Shown here: piece by piece, positions 1-8,181 of the stretch
How the letters are laid out: the number at the start of each line of letters is the position of its first letter
How positions within the stretch are numbered: the first letter of the stretch is position 1
Source of the DNA: Sulfuricurvum sp. PD_MW2
GTDB lineage: Bacteria > Campylobacterota > Campylobacteria > Campylobacterales > Sulfurimonadaceae
Assembly (NCBI RefSeq): GCF_002633015.1
Contig: NZ_NSIU01000003.1
Span: 1-64,000 of the forward strand
DNA: 64,000 nucleotides
Reading direction: 5' to 3'
Position numbers and translations under genes: made by a program
The notes under the pieces: model-generated
Told to the model about the DNA's origin: nothing
Databases searched by the model: none
Seen by the model: the letters and a program-made list of their open reading frames with translations, nothing else

Positions 1-1
1 A

Positions 2-79
2 AAAAATAAGATTGAAGATTCAATCTGTGAACATATTCAAAAAGCACTCGCAAAACTAGAATTTGAATTTGACAAATAA
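2..79 (+). CDS. C-terminal fragment of an unidentified protein
   Basis: An open frame enters from the left edge and ends at TAA 77-79, encoding the last 25 residues of a protein. The tail is charged and helix-prone and ends in LEFEFDK. No function can be assigned from so little sequence. The gene starts outside the window, and nothing seen links it to the genes that follow. Confidence 0.4.
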   Translation, partial: KNKIEDSICEHIQKALAKLEFEFDK

Positions 80-125
80 CATTTAAAAAAATAATATTAT
101 AAATTTAACCTCAATGGAGAAGAAA

Positions 126-221
126 ATGATTTATATAAAGTCCTATTTTACACGATTCTTCTCTCAATATGCTTTTGAAAAAGAGGATAGCCGCTATCCG
201 AAATTAGCCACCACCTTTTAA
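126..221 (+). CDS. Possible 31-residue small protein
   Basis: A short frame starts at ATG 126, seven bases after a good GGAG ribosome-binding site at 116-119, and ends at TAA 219-221. It would encode a small protein with an aromatic and basic N-terminal half (MIYIKSYFTRFF) and a polar C-terminal half. I do not recognise it. The well-placed Shine-Dalgarno is the only evidence that it is real; no conserved domain is visible and it could be chance or a gene remnant. The rest of the 80-289 gap is AT-rich and shows nothing else I can support. Confidence 0.3.
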   Translation: MIYIKSYFTRFFSQYAFEKEDSRYPKLATTF

Positions 222-289
222 AAATCCCGCCCATTCAACAATCAAGTGCAACAACGTATATTTTTTGTACACTACACTCGTTTGTCTGT

Positions 290-679
290 CTAAGCATAAA
301 CAGACAATAAAAATTGTGATCGTAAATTAAACTGTATTTGTGCCGTATCATGCGTTTTCAAGATTAAATTTTTGTTTGACTTAATATCGTTTTGTATCTT
401 TGCAATCGACTCTTTCACACCGCTTTGATCATGTTTATCAATAGCGTTTGATAAATCAGAAATATTTTCTTTGAGCTCGGATTGTACTTTACTCAATCTA
501 TTGTTTCGTGTACCTTTTGTATCCATCAATGATTCTGTCTGTTTTAAAAGCTCTTTTGCTCCTGCAAAATCTTTTTTATCTATCGCTTTTTTTATGCTGT
601 CCATAGTGTTCAAAAGCTTATCTTTGTCTTCTTGATAGGGGTTTGTTGTGTTTGTGCTGTAGCTTGATGTTATTCTCAT
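290..679 (-). CDS. Small helical protein with an internal duplication
   Basis: Hypothetical protein of about 129 residues. The frame is open further upstream, but the ATG at 679 (MRITSSYSTN) follows an AAGAAG purine stretch and gives a more natural N-terminus than the hydrophobic upstream extension. The mature part is Lys/Asp/Ser-rich and almost all helical. Two segments align with one another, one around AIDKKDFAGAKE and one around AIDKHDQSGVKE, roughly 45 residues apart, so the protein looks like a tandem repeat of a two-helix unit. There is no signal peptide or membrane segment. It faces away from the TonB receptor gene. The function is unknown; a cytoplasmic or filament-associated helical protein is a guess only. 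Confidence 0.55.
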   Translation of the reverse strand: MRITSSYSTNTTNPYQEDKDKLLNTMDSIKKAIDKKDFAGAKELLKQTESLMDTKGTRNNRLSKVQSELKENISDLSNAIDKHDQSGVKESIAKIQNDIKSNKNLILKTHDTAQIQFNLRSQFLLSVYA

Positions 680-888
680 TATTGCTTCTTTCATGAAAAT
701 TGTTTTTATCCAAATAAAAAGCAACCATCATTCCATATCGTGCTAAGTTCGATGATTACTTAAATTCCCATTTGCTTTTCACTCGCATTATCAGAACGTA
801 AAATATATTCTTAAAAACGCCGTTTATGCTATCATTGTCGATTATATTCGATCAAGCATATCACTCATTTTTTCAAGGCGGAGTAAGA

Positions 889-2958
889 TTGAGACCTTTA
901 TCACTTCTATGTATCTCACTGTTACTCGGACATACCCTTGTTCATGCCGAAAGTAATGATGATCTGGATAAAATGCTTGAAGAAGCAACCACTATCGCTA
1001 CCAAAACAAAACTCAATGCCGATTATGTCCCCGGAACCGTGACCGTCATCAGCGGTGAAAAATTAAAATCACTGGGTATCAACAATCTCGCCGAACAAAA
1101 TGCCTTCGATATGATCGTAGGATTTGATTCATCTACCCTCTCTTTGCGAGGTGCCGGATCAATCTATGGTTCACAAGGGAACAAAATCAAATGGATGATC
1201 AACGACAAACCCATCAGTTCAGAGTTGTGGGGTATGCCGAAACTGGGGGTTGGGCAAATCGTTTTTCCGATCCCGACGGACGCGATAGATCGAATTGAAA
1301 TAGTCAGGGGACCTGGCTCAGCAATTTATGGCGGGAATGCTATTTACGGTGTTGTTAATATTATTACAAAAAAAGAGTCTGGTACACTATTTTCCACACT
1401 GTCTCAGACAGAAAGCAATAAATACGGCAGAGGTATAGGTGCCTACGGAACTTTAGAAAAAAAAGATTTGGAAATCTCTGCTATTGTTTCGGTAGAAAAA
1501 CATGATGGATGGGATTTGATAGCTCAAAGCCAATCACGCCATCAATCCGGAAATCTTCCCAACGCGACTGAAAATAATCTTTTTATGGGTGATGCGAGCT
1601 ACAAAAATTTCGATTTTTGGTTTTATCGATTGCAGCCAAGAAATGATTATTCCCGTGTACTATGGGATCCGACCAACTATCTGCCTCAAGACAATACCAA
1701 CCCGGTTCAATCCAATACCTACACCATGCTCGGTGTCCAAGGGAAATTTGATTTACCTTCAAATGTTTTACTCACAGCAAAAGCAGGTCTCAACCGTTAT
1801 GAGAATTTTGCCAACGTAATGTTTTATCCAGCTTCAATTTTAGGCAATAATCCAAATCATTTGAACGGTATGCGTACAATCAACTATATCGAAAGCACGA
1901 AGTACGCAGAGGCGACTCTTGAAACAACCATAGGTTCAAATCGTATATTAGGTGGGGGCTATGCAGGATTTTTGTCGGTTGATCAAGACGATGTTATACA
2001 AACATGGAGCGGCGCAAATTATCATCCTGGAAGATTCATCAGCCTATTAACAACCAATAATCCCAAAAGAGTCAACAAAGCCCTCTATCTGCAAGACGAA
2101 ATACAACTGGATGATTCATGCACCGCTACTTTGGGAACGCGATACGATACCTATGACGATGGCCGCCATGCCCTTTCCCCTAGAATTGCATTTGTCTATT
2201 TGTATGATGAATTCAATATTTTCAAATCTCAATATTCACGCGCTTTCAGACCGCCTAGTTTCTCGGAACAATATTCTCCAAACAACCAAGCTACACATCC
2301 CCCTTATGAGTCTGAAACTGCCGATACGGTCGAATTGTCTTATATTTTCAAGACAAAGACCTCTTCGTTTAAAACAACCGCATTTCATTCCAGAACCTCT
2401 AATATGATCACGTATCATGACTTTACCTATGAAACGATCAATCTTGCAAGTCCAACTACAGTGGAAGGACTTGAAATTGAGGTTACGAAAAGCACAGAGA
2501 GTGTCAACTTCGGTGCAAATGCTGCTTTTTATAAGTCTCATCGAGGTGAAGTTAAACTTGTTCGGGGGATCTCTATGAACTATGATCCCAGTGAATTTGG
2601 ATTGTCTGCAAAGTTTTTAGCCAATGTATTTGCTACGATCAACACGGATACCAATTACCCTACAACGTTTTGGTATCACTATACCGGCAGTAAAAATCGA
2701 GTTAACAATGCCCTCTTGGATGCCAATGGAAATGTTATCAGTATCTATAGCACCAATGGGTCTACCCCTGTACAAGATTATTTAAATATTACCCAAAAAG
2801 TAAACGGCATAACCAAAAATCTTGATTTGGTGTTCGGTGTTAAAAACGTTTTTGGAAAAACATTGAGAACATTATACTTTCCATTAAACCCACCTGATAC
2901 TACTGATGTTCCATATATGGGACAAACATTTTGGGTTAACGCAGTGTATACATTTTAA
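889..2958 (+). CDS. TonB-dependent outer-membrane receptor
   Basis: Outer-membrane beta-barrel receptor that would import a metal chelate, cobalamin or similar ligand using TonB/ExbBD energy. The start is taken as TTG 889 because a GGCGGAG site lies seven bases upstream and the resulting N-terminus is a clean signal peptide ending LVHA; the earlier ATG at 826 overlaps a probable extended -10 (TG-C-TATCAT, 827-835). After a short TonB-box region comes the plug domain, with the family hallmark IEIVRGPGSAIYG and then GVVNIITK, followed by a barrel of about 500 residues ending in an aromatic residue (AVYTF). About 110 bases downstream are a histidine kinase and a YfiR-like periplasmic protein on the same strand, suggesting ligand-linked signalling. 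The substrate cannot be told from sequence. Confidence 0.9.
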   Translation: MRPLSLLCISLLLGHTLVHAESNDDLDKMLEEATTIATKTKLNADYVPGTVTVISGEKLKSLGINNLAEQNAFDMIVGFDSSTLSLRGAGSIYGSQGNKIKWMINDKPISSELWGMPKLGVGQIVFPIPTDAIDRIEIVRGPGSAIYGGNAIYGVVNIITKKESGTLFSTLSQTESNKYGRGIGAYGTLEKKDLEISAIVSVEKHDGWDLIAQSQSRHQSGNLPNATENNLFMGDASYKNFDFWFYRLQPRNDYSRVLWDPTNYLPQDNTNPVQSNTYTMLGVQGKFDLPSNVLLTAKAGLNRYENFANVMFYPASILGNNPNHLNGMRTINYIESTKYAEATLETTIGSNRILGGGYAGFLSVDQDDVIQTWSGANYHPGRFISLLTTNNPKRVNKALYLQDEIQLDDSCTATLGTRYDTYDDGRHALSPRIAFVYLYDEFNIFKSQYSRAFRPPSFSEQYSPNNQATHPPYESETADTVELSYIFKTKTSSFKTTAFHSRTSNMITYHDFTYETINLASPTTVEGLEIEVTKSTESVNFGANAAFYKSHRGEVKLVRGISMNYDPSEFGLSAKFLANVFATINTDTNYPTTFWYHYTGSKNRVNNALLDANGNVISIYSTNGSTPVQDYLNITQKVNGITKNLDLVFGVKNVFGKTLRTLYFPLNPPDTTDVPYMGQTFWVNAVYTF

Positions 2959-3069
2959 TTCTTTTAAAGAATAGACAAATATACTTTAACTTTAAGATAA
3001 AAAACACAATTTAATTAAGAATTAACAAATTATCATATATTATTATTTTATGTTACTAAGCATTGGATT

Positions 3070-4503
3070 ATGATGACACATTCATTAATCGGTAAATTTG
3101 CATGGGTCTTTTGGCTTCTCTATGTTGCTGTCATTGCTCCCATCTTTATTTTTATCCATTTCAACGTATCATCAGTGCTTATCGAAAGCGAAAAAGCAAA
3201 GATTGAACTTATAAGCCAAACGCTCAAACCGATTATCTCAACCTACCTTACGTTTGATCAGCAAGATATGCTCAGCGATACGATGCGTACCTTCTTTCAA
3301 AATCCAAACATTGTAGATGTCAGCTTAACCGATCCGAAAAATCATGTTATATTTGAGCAGCATTACCCCCATTCCAAGCTCAACGATACAACTTCTTTTT
3401 CGACACCGATAGTTGATTCTATTACGCATCAACAACAAGCTACCCTATCTATCAGTTATTCCAACAACTTTGTCCATGAACTCCAATATAAACTCTTAGT
3501 ACAACTGATGGTTTTATCGTTGTTTGCATTGATGATTTTTTTCATCACCTACTGGTATTTTAGAAATCAATTTTTTGTTCTTCGTCTTTTATCAAACTGG
3601 ATGGGGAACTACAGCGTTGATCAAAGTTCAGAACCGTTCAAAAGTGATAACACGAATACGGAAATTGTTACTATTACCTCATCTGCCAATAAAATGGTAG
3701 AAACTATTGATAACTACCGTTGTCAAATGGAACAAATAAATAATGAACTCGAAAATCGTGTGGAGCGTGAAATAGTACAACGACGAGAAAAAGAGCAGCT
3801 CTTGATCCACCAATCCCGTCTAGCCGCCATGGGTGAAATGATAGAAAGCATCGCTCATCAATGGCGCCAACCTCTCAATATCATCGGATTAGCGGTTGCC
3901 GATATGAGTATGAAACGTGCATTAGGGATATTGGATGATCCGGAAATAGAAAAAAATACAGCAATTATTGATAATAATCTTGCTTTTATGTCCAATACCA
4001 TCGATGATTTCCGCAATTTTTTCAATACGGAAAAAGAGTCACTCTATTTTCCACCGATACAACCTATCCACGATATTTTCGCTCTTCTGGATGAACAGCT
4101 CCGGTATGCCAATATCTCCTATCAAATCAAAGAATCGTGTGACAAAGAGATCTTTGGGGTTGCCAATGAGTTCAAACAAGTTATTTTGAATATTTTGAAT
4201 AATGCGCAAGAAGCGATTAAAAGCCACGATCGATCTTCGCAAGGCTTTATTGAAGTTACCTTACGCTGCGATACGGACAATTTTTACATCGATATCAGTG
4301 ACTCAGGCGGCGGTGTTCCGGTAGAAATTTCGGAGCGGATTTTTGAGCCTTATTTTACGACAAAACTCCACAATAAAGGGACGGGAATTGGACTTTATAT
4401 GTCCAAAGTTATCATTGAACAACATTTTGAAGGGCATCTCAACGTAAGCAATACCGAATTTGGTGCTTGTTTTACACTGAGTATCCCATTGAGACACCAA
4501 TGA
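3070..4503 (+). CDS. Membrane sensor histidine kinase
   Basis: Two-component sensor kinase of 477 residues. Membrane segments at about residues 10-32 and 142-164 bracket a periplasmic sensor region of about 110 residues. A coiled-coil linker follows, then the H-box MGEMIESIAHQWRQPLN with probable phospho-acceptor His263, the N-box (NILNNAQEAI) and G-boxes (DSGGGVP, GTGIGLYMSK). The HQWRQPLN form belongs to the kinase class common in Campylobacterota. No response regulator gene is adjacent, so its partner is elsewhere. It sits between a TonB receptor and a YfiR-like gene, whose ATG overlaps the kinase TGA. Two ATGs occur in tandem at 3070 and 3073, and either could be the start. The 111-base upstream gap is very AT-rich and may hold a separate promoter. 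Confidence 0.9.
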   Translation: MMTHSLIGKFAWVFWLLYVAVIAPIFIFIHFNVSSVLIESEKAKIELISQTLKPIISTYLTFDQQDMLSDTMRTFFQNPNIVDVSLTDPKNHVIFEQHYPHSKLNDTTSFSTPIVDSITHQQQATLSISYSNNFVHELQYKLLVQLMVLSLFALMIFFITYWYFRNQFFVLRLLSNWMGNYSVDQSSEPFKSDNTNTEIVTITSSANKMVETIDNYRCQMEQINNELENRVEREIVQRREKEQLLIHQSRLAAMGEMIESIAHQWRQPLNIIGLAVADMSMKRALGILDDPEIEKNTAIIDNNLAFMSNTIDDFRNFFNTEKESLYFPPIQPIHDIFALLDEQLRYANISYQIKESCDKEIFGVANEFKQVILNILNNAQEAIKSHDRSSQGFIEVTLRCDTDNFYIDISDSGGGVPVEISERIFEPYFTTKLHNKGTGIGLYMSKVIIEQHFEGHLNVSNTEFGACFTLSIPLRHQ

Positions 4504-5027
4504 AAACGCTAATGTATCTTTTCATTCCGTTTTTGTTATACGCCAGTCCGTTCGATTCTAATTTACTTCAAATCGGAGCTAAAATATTCCCCAAAGTGAC
4601 CTTGATGGAAAAAGGGACAAAAGAGCGGATTCAAACCAATGTCAATCTGTTGATTGTTACGACCAACGCCTACAAATCTGACGCTCAGCGCCTCTCAGAT
4701 ATCATTGATGCACAGTACGATGGTACTCTTAGCAATCATTCTTTAAATCTCTCCATCGTTTCACCCAAAGAGGCGTTAGAGCAAAAAAACGTACACGGAT
4801 TCATACTGCTTATAGATCCGAATGATCCAGTCTTACTAACACTTTTAGAACATGCTCAACGCAATAAAGTTCTAACGTTTAGCTTTGACCCTGAATTGCT
4901 CCAAAAAGGGGTGGCAATTTCACTGTATATTGGGCGAAGTGTTAAGCCTTATATCAATCTTTCAATCCTTAAACAAACTCCTTTTACATTTGAGTACGGA
5001 TTTCTCAAACTTTCTCAACCTTATTAA
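4500..5027 (+). CDS. YfiR/DUF4154-like periplasmic protein
   Basis: Exported protein of 175 residues. The start ATG 4500 overlaps the stop of the kinase gene (ATGA), which implies translational coupling. The N-terminus (MKTLMYLFIPFLLYA) is a signal peptide. The remaining pattern resembles the YfiR/DUF4154 family: an early IGAKIFPKV helix, a VNLLIV strand, a central GFILLID strand, and near the end a strand-glycine-strand (KGVAISLYIG) followed by the terminal YGFLKLSQ helix. YfiR-type proteins are periplasmic partners that restrain membrane signalling enzymes. Here the obvious partner is the histidine kinase just upstream. The family assignment rests on pattern only and similarity is weak; a solute-binding-like fold is the alternative. 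Confidence 0.6.
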   Translation: MKTLMYLFIPFLLYASPFDSNLLQIGAKIFPKVTLMEKGTKERIQTNVNLLIVTTNAYKSDAQRLSDIIDAQYDGTLSNHSLNLSIVSPKEALEQKNVHGFILLIDPNDPVLLTLLEHAQRNKVLTFSFDPELLQKGVAISLYIGRSVKPYINLSILKQTPFTFEYGFLKLSQPY

Positions 5028-5076
5028 GCGTTCTCGCGTTATTCTTTCAGCACTTTAATCTTAGTACGGAAATATC

Positions 5077-5337
5077 ATGAACTATTTCACTTGTTTGTGT
5101 TGTGTCGTATTGTGCGTTTCTCATGTTTGTGCCCAAGAGAATGACAAAAAATGGATACCCATACAATCGATCACTCTAAACCAAGCTGCTATTGAGAAAA
5201 ATCAATCAAAACCACTCAACAATAAAATGCCGCAGAACCTTCAAGTGATTAAAAACCTTCTCGATCATGTTGCAAAACATGAAATATCTGAACAAAAATC
5301 CAAAAATTGGTATTCGTTCGAACCATCCGATGAATAA
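5077..5337 (+). CDS. Small secreted protein, unknown
   Basis: Unrecognised 86-residue protein with a Cys-rich hydrophobic leader (MNYFTCLCCVVLCVSHVCA) that reads as a signal peptide cleaved before QENDKK. The mature part, about 66 residues, is polar and lacks cysteine or any known motif. It follows the receptor/kinase/YfiR-like genes after a 49-base gap on the same strand and may be the last gene of that unit. It ends two bases before the stop of the convergent ribbon-helix-helix-like gene. Confidence 0.55.
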   Translation: MNYFTCLCCVVLCVSHVCAQENDKKWIPIQSITLNQAAIEKNQSKPLNNKMPQNLQVIKNLLDHVAKHEISEQKSKNWYSFEPSDE

Positions 5338-5339
5338 GT

Positions 5340-5561
5340 TTAGATCAATCCATCTTTCTGCATCCGCTCTTGCAGTGCGATCAATATATACGCACTCACT
5401 GTTCCTCCATGAAATTCGCGAATTTTTTCTTCCCATAACGTGGGAATCGTAATCAGCTTTTTCTTTTTCTCTTTATCGTTTTTCTGACTCTCTTCGCGTT
5501 CGCTCATTGCAGCAGAACTTTTTACTTTTTCAATATTTTGTAGAAAACTTTTTTTTGCCAT
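5340..5561 (-). CDS. Small ribbon-helix-helix-like partner of ParA
   Basis: A 73-residue protein translated from ATG 5561 behind a strong AAGGA site, 29 bases after the ParA gene on the same strand. The N-terminal half is highly charged and probably disordered (KNDKEKKKK). The C-terminal part has the shape of a ribbon-helix-helix DNA-binding domain: a beta strand (KLITIP), a helix (LWEEKIREF), a GGTVSAYI turn into a second helix ending LQERMQKDG. Small RHH proteins encoded after small ParA ATPases act as centromere-binding adaptors and autorepressors in plasmid partition systems, and that role is inferred here from context. I see no second adaptor gene nearby. Confidence 0.6.
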   Translation of the reverse strand: MAKKSFLQNIEKVKSSAAMSEREESQKNDKEKKKKLITIPTLWEEKIREFHGGTVSAYILIALQERMQKDGLI

Positions 5562-5590
5562 TTTATATCCTTTATATATATTTTAAATAT

Positions 5591-6235
5591 TTATTTTATA
5601 TTTAAAATAGTACGTACTTCAGCAAAAAGATCATCCATCTCTTGATCGGCTTTGCTAAAAATCCGGTACTCTTTGATACTTTTTCCCTCACCGACGGAGT
5701 GTGCGATATCGACACGTTGACGCAGTATGGAAACCATCAATTCGAAATGATCCGACATACAAATAAAATCTACCAAATCCCCAAACCGTTTCATTGCAGG
5801 ATTGATATCATTGAACAATACATGCGTTTTTATCACTTCGCCTTGTATGTCTGAGAGACTTTTGAGTATCTCTTCGTATTTTTGCAAACCCATAAGATCA
5901 AACGGTTTATCGCTGACAGGAGTAATGAGTAAATCAGAAGCGATGATTGCAACACGATTGTGTGCACTATCGAATCCTCCGGAATCTATAATCGTCAAAG
6001 AATCAGGGGTATCAAGCGCTGCATATTCCGCAAACTCCTCAGCAGAATTGAAATGAAGCATTTGTATCGGTGTCAAATTATTCTCTTGACGCAGTGCATT
6101 TGTAACTGTCAAAGAGCGCTGTGTATCCAAATCAATCACCCGCGTATCCATGATTGAGGAGAAATGGACAGCCAAATTCCACGCAACCGTGGATTTTCCG
6201 ACTCCCCCCTTTTGGTGAGAAAGAGTAACAATCAT
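5591..6235 (-). CDS. ParA-family partition ATPase
   Basis: A 214-residue Walker-type ATPase. The deviant Walker A motif KGGVGKST lies at residues 9-16, followed by the VIDLDTQ switch strand and a Walker-B-like LTIIDSGG. The protein lacks an N-terminal DNA-binding extension, so it belongs with small ParA proteins (type Ib or the orphan ParA/MinD-like group) rather than the P1 type. It is read from ATG 6235 with an AAAGGAATAT leader. The gene after it encodes an RHH-like protein; the divergent neighbour is a DUF948-like gene, and the shared promoter holds spaced repeats. No replication gene accompanies it, so it may position a protein or DNA cargo rather than a plasmid. Confidence 0.85.
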   Translation of the reverse strand: MIVTLSHQKGGVGKSTVAWNLAVHFSSIMDTRVIDLDTQRSLTVTNALRQENNLTPIQMLHFNSAEEFAEYAALDTPDSLTIIDSGGFDSAHNRVAIIASDLLITPVSDKPFDLMGLQKYEEILKSLSDIQGEVIKTHVLFNDINPAMKRFGDLVDFICMSDHFELMVSILRQRVDIAHSVGEGKSIKEYRIFSKADQEMDDLFAEVRTILNIK

Positions 6236-6262
6236 ACATATTCCTTTGATATTATTTCAATA

Positions 6263-6329
6263 TATAAAGTATATATTTTATAGACTTAAAGTATATATAC
6301 TGCAATTTATTAAAAGAAATATACTTTTT
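6263..6329. promoter_or_regulatory. Spaced AT-rich repeats in the parA divergent promoter
   Basis: The 12-mer TAAAGTATATAT occurs at 6265-6276 and again at 6287-6298, exactly 22 bp apart, close to two helical turns. The core AAAGTATAT recurs in inverted orientation at 6319-6327. All three lie between the divergent starts of the ParA gene and the DUF948-like gene. Evenly phased short repeats are typical of ribbon-helix-helix operators and parS-like sites, so these are candidate binding sites for the RHH-like protein. The binding role is inferred, and AT-rich sequence makes chance repeats easier. Confidence 0.45.
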
Positions 6330-6368
6330 CGCTGAAGCGATGTATAATTATCTATCAGGAGGATAAGA

Positions 6369-6770
6369 ATGGGAGATATAGGATTACTCACAATTTTTGT
6401 CGGCATCATTGCAATATGTATGGTGATGATTACCGCTGTTATCCTTTTTATCGGGATACAATCGTTTAAAACCATGCAAAAAATACAAGATTTTATCAAC
6501 CATGTAGAAAATGAGCTTAGTTTCCTCTCAACAAAAGGGGCCATGACACTCCATCAGATCAATGAGTTGCTCGTCCATCTCAAAGATGAAACCAAAGAGC
6601 TCAGCGATAAATCGAAACTCTCGCTGCATGAGTTACACGATTTGATCTCATTTCTCCACGATGAGACAAAAACACTTGCCCTTAAAGCATCCAACGGGAT
6701 TGCAAAAGTGACCATCGGATCACTCGCAATCGGAGCGATATCCCAATATCTCAAGAAAAAAAAGGAGTAA
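6369..6770 (+). CDS. DUF948-like membrane protein
   Basis: A 133-residue protein starting at ATG 6369 behind a near-perfect AGGAGG. One N-terminal transmembrane segment (about residues 5-28) is followed by a long helical cytoplasmic region with repeats of the form LHQINELL/HLKDETKEL and LHELHDLI/FLHDETKTL, then a glycine/alanine hydrophobic stretch and a Lys tail. This matches the DUF948 pattern of small anchored coiled-coil proteins seen in Firmicutes and some Campylobacterota. The next gene, two bases away, is YtxH-like; the two families often sit together and are linked to general stress. Biochemical function is unknown. Confidence 0.7.
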   Translation: MGDIGLLTIFVGIIAICMVMITAVILFIGIQSFKTMQKIQDFINHVENELSFLSTKGAMTLHQINELLVHLKDETKELSDKSKLSLHELHDLISFLHDETKTLALKASNGIAKVTIGSLAIGAISQYLKKKKE

Positions 6771-6772
6771 AA

Positions 6773-7075
6773 ATGAATCAGAACAATACACTGAGTTTTA
6801 TACTAGGTGCTGCTATCGGAGCGGCAGCCGGTTATTATCTCTTTAAACACCAAGATGAGATCGTAGACAAAATCCACGAACTAGAAGAGCATTTAAATAT
6901 TGACCATAATGTTCTGATCGACAAAGCCAAAACGAAACTCGATTCTTTGACACAAAGTGTTCAATCAACCATAGAACGCTATACCCATAACGATGAACCG
7001 AACACTGAGCTTCAAGAGATTATGGCAGAATTGGCTAAATTACGAGAAGAGGTCAAATCACTCCAAACATCCTAA
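6773..7075 (+). CDS. YtxH-like stress protein
   Basis: A 100-residue protein following the DUF948-like gene after two bases, with an AAGGAG site in front of ATG 6773. It begins with a short glycine/alanine hydrophobic segment (FILGAAIGAAAGYYLF), the hallmark of YtxH-type proteins, and continues as an amphipathic charged helix to the end. YtxH family members are small membrane-associated proteins induced by general stress in Bacillus; the same role here is only inferred. The pair is probably transcribed from the promoter shared with the ParA gene. Confidence 0.7.
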   Translation: MNQNNTLSFILGAAIGAAAGYYLFKHQDEIVDKIHELEEHLNIDHNVLIDKAKTKLDSLTQSVQSTIERYTHNDEPNTELQEIMAELAKLREEVKSLQTS

Positions 7076-7085
7076 TCACCCTTGC

Positions 7086-7105
7086 AAGGGGAAAATTCTC
7101 CCCTT
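7086..7105. terminator. Hairpin between convergent genes
   Basis: AAGGGGA at 7086-7092 pairs with TCCCCTT at 7099-7105 across a six-base loop, between the YtxH-like gene and the convergent AI-2E transporter gene, whose stop codon it overlaps. There is no clear T-tract on either side, so termination efficiency is uncertain. Confidence 0.45.
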
Positions 7106-8171
7106 ACGCATAAAAGAGTCGATTATTTTTTCTCAACAAACGAAGTGTCGTAAAAGCAAAAGCAACAATCGCAGGACCGAAAATAAATCCCCAAAAGCCG
7201 AAGGTTGCCAAGCCTCCTACAATGGCAAAAAAGATCAAAAACTCATTCATTTTCTGTTTTTCATCGCTCAAAGCACGATTCACATAATTCAAAATAATCA
7301 ACTTCACAATATTGTCGATAAAAAATGCCATCATCGCCCAAGAATACAGTGCAATAATCAATGCATTGCCTATGTGCCCAGCAAAATATTCATGACCCGC
7401 AACGGGTACCCAAATAAGTGCTGTTCCAAATACCGGAATGATTGAAGTTACAGCTGTCATAAAACCTAGAACAAAAGGGTTGTATCCCTCAAAAAAAGCG
7501 ATAAATACCCCAAAAGCGACTCCTTGGGCAATCATCACTCCCATCAAGGTATAAAAGACTACAGCGGTTGTTGACATCATATCGCTAAAAAACTGCCGTT
7601 TAATCGATCGGGCAAGTGGAACAATCGGTAGGACAAACAAAAGCATACTTCGACCGTACCACGTTAGAAAAAAGAAAAAAACAACAATCATGCTCATCTC
7701 GGCAATCATTGACATAAATGTTTTCAAACCGCTTCCAAGCCATGCGGCAAGCGTTGCAATAATTTCATCTTTATGCGATTTGGCAACTGCGATGGCATTT
7801 TCCAAAGGTTCTTTCAACCATGAAAGGTAACTTGGAAGATGCGCTGATAACGTATCAATATGGGTACCGAAGAGTTTAATGACTCTCACGCTATCAGATG
7901 GATGACTAAACAGATTAAATAAGAAAATAGCAATCGGCAACAATAAAATCAACGAAAGTGCCGTTGTCACTACAGTAGCGGATACAAGTGACGAGATTGA
8001 ATGAAATTTCGGAAACGTACGTATTTTCATCTCCAGAACACGATGCAAAGGAGACGTTACAATCGCCAATAAAAAAGCGACAAAAAAGCTTTTCAAAAAT
8101 GGGAAAAACAGCCAAAATACCAAAGCGATAGCGGTAAATATCATACTGCGAACAAAAAGTTTATTTTCCAA
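7104..8171 (-). CDS. AI-2E family transporter
   Basis: Polytopic inner-membrane protein of about 355 residues with the AI-2E/PerM (PF01594) pattern: two N-terminal helices (WLFFPFLKSFFVAFLLAIV), a long soluble loop, then a block of hydrophobic helices including a GYNPFVLGFMTAVTSIIPVFG-type region and a last FGFWGFIFGPAIVAF helix. Members export small molecules or, in some cases, Na+ in exchange for H+; the substrate cannot be inferred. The start is taken as TTG 8171, five bases after GGAGAGG and ten bases after the ABC transporter stop. The longer frame from 8231 would overlap that gene by about 50 bases. It is probably co-transcribed with the ABC transporter. Confidence 0.85.
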   Translation of the reverse strand: MENKLFVRSMIFTAIALVFWLFFPFLKSFFVAFLLAIVTSPLHRVLEMKIRTFPKFHSISSLVSATVVTTALSLILLLPIAIFLFNLFSHPSDSVRVIKLFGTHIDTLSAHLPSYLSWLKEPLENAIAVAKSHKDEIIATLAAWLGSGLKTFMSMIAEMSMIVVFFFFLTWYGRSMLLFVLPIVPLARSIKRQFFSDMMSTTAVVFYTLMGVMIAQGVAFGVFIAFFEGYNPFVLGFMTAVTSIIPVFGTALIWVPVAGHEYFAGHIGNALIIALYSWAMMAFFIDNIVKLIILNYVNRALSDEKQKMNEFLIFFAIVGGLATFGFWGFIFGPAIVAFAFTTLRLLRKNNRLFYA

Positions 8172-8181
8172 CACCTCTCCT

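Noticed and set aside
5340-7075. The ParA region as an integrated plasmid or mobile island
   Set aside because: No integrase, relaxase, replication gene, tRNA boundary or direct-repeat ends were seen, and the base composition does not differ clearly from its neighbours.
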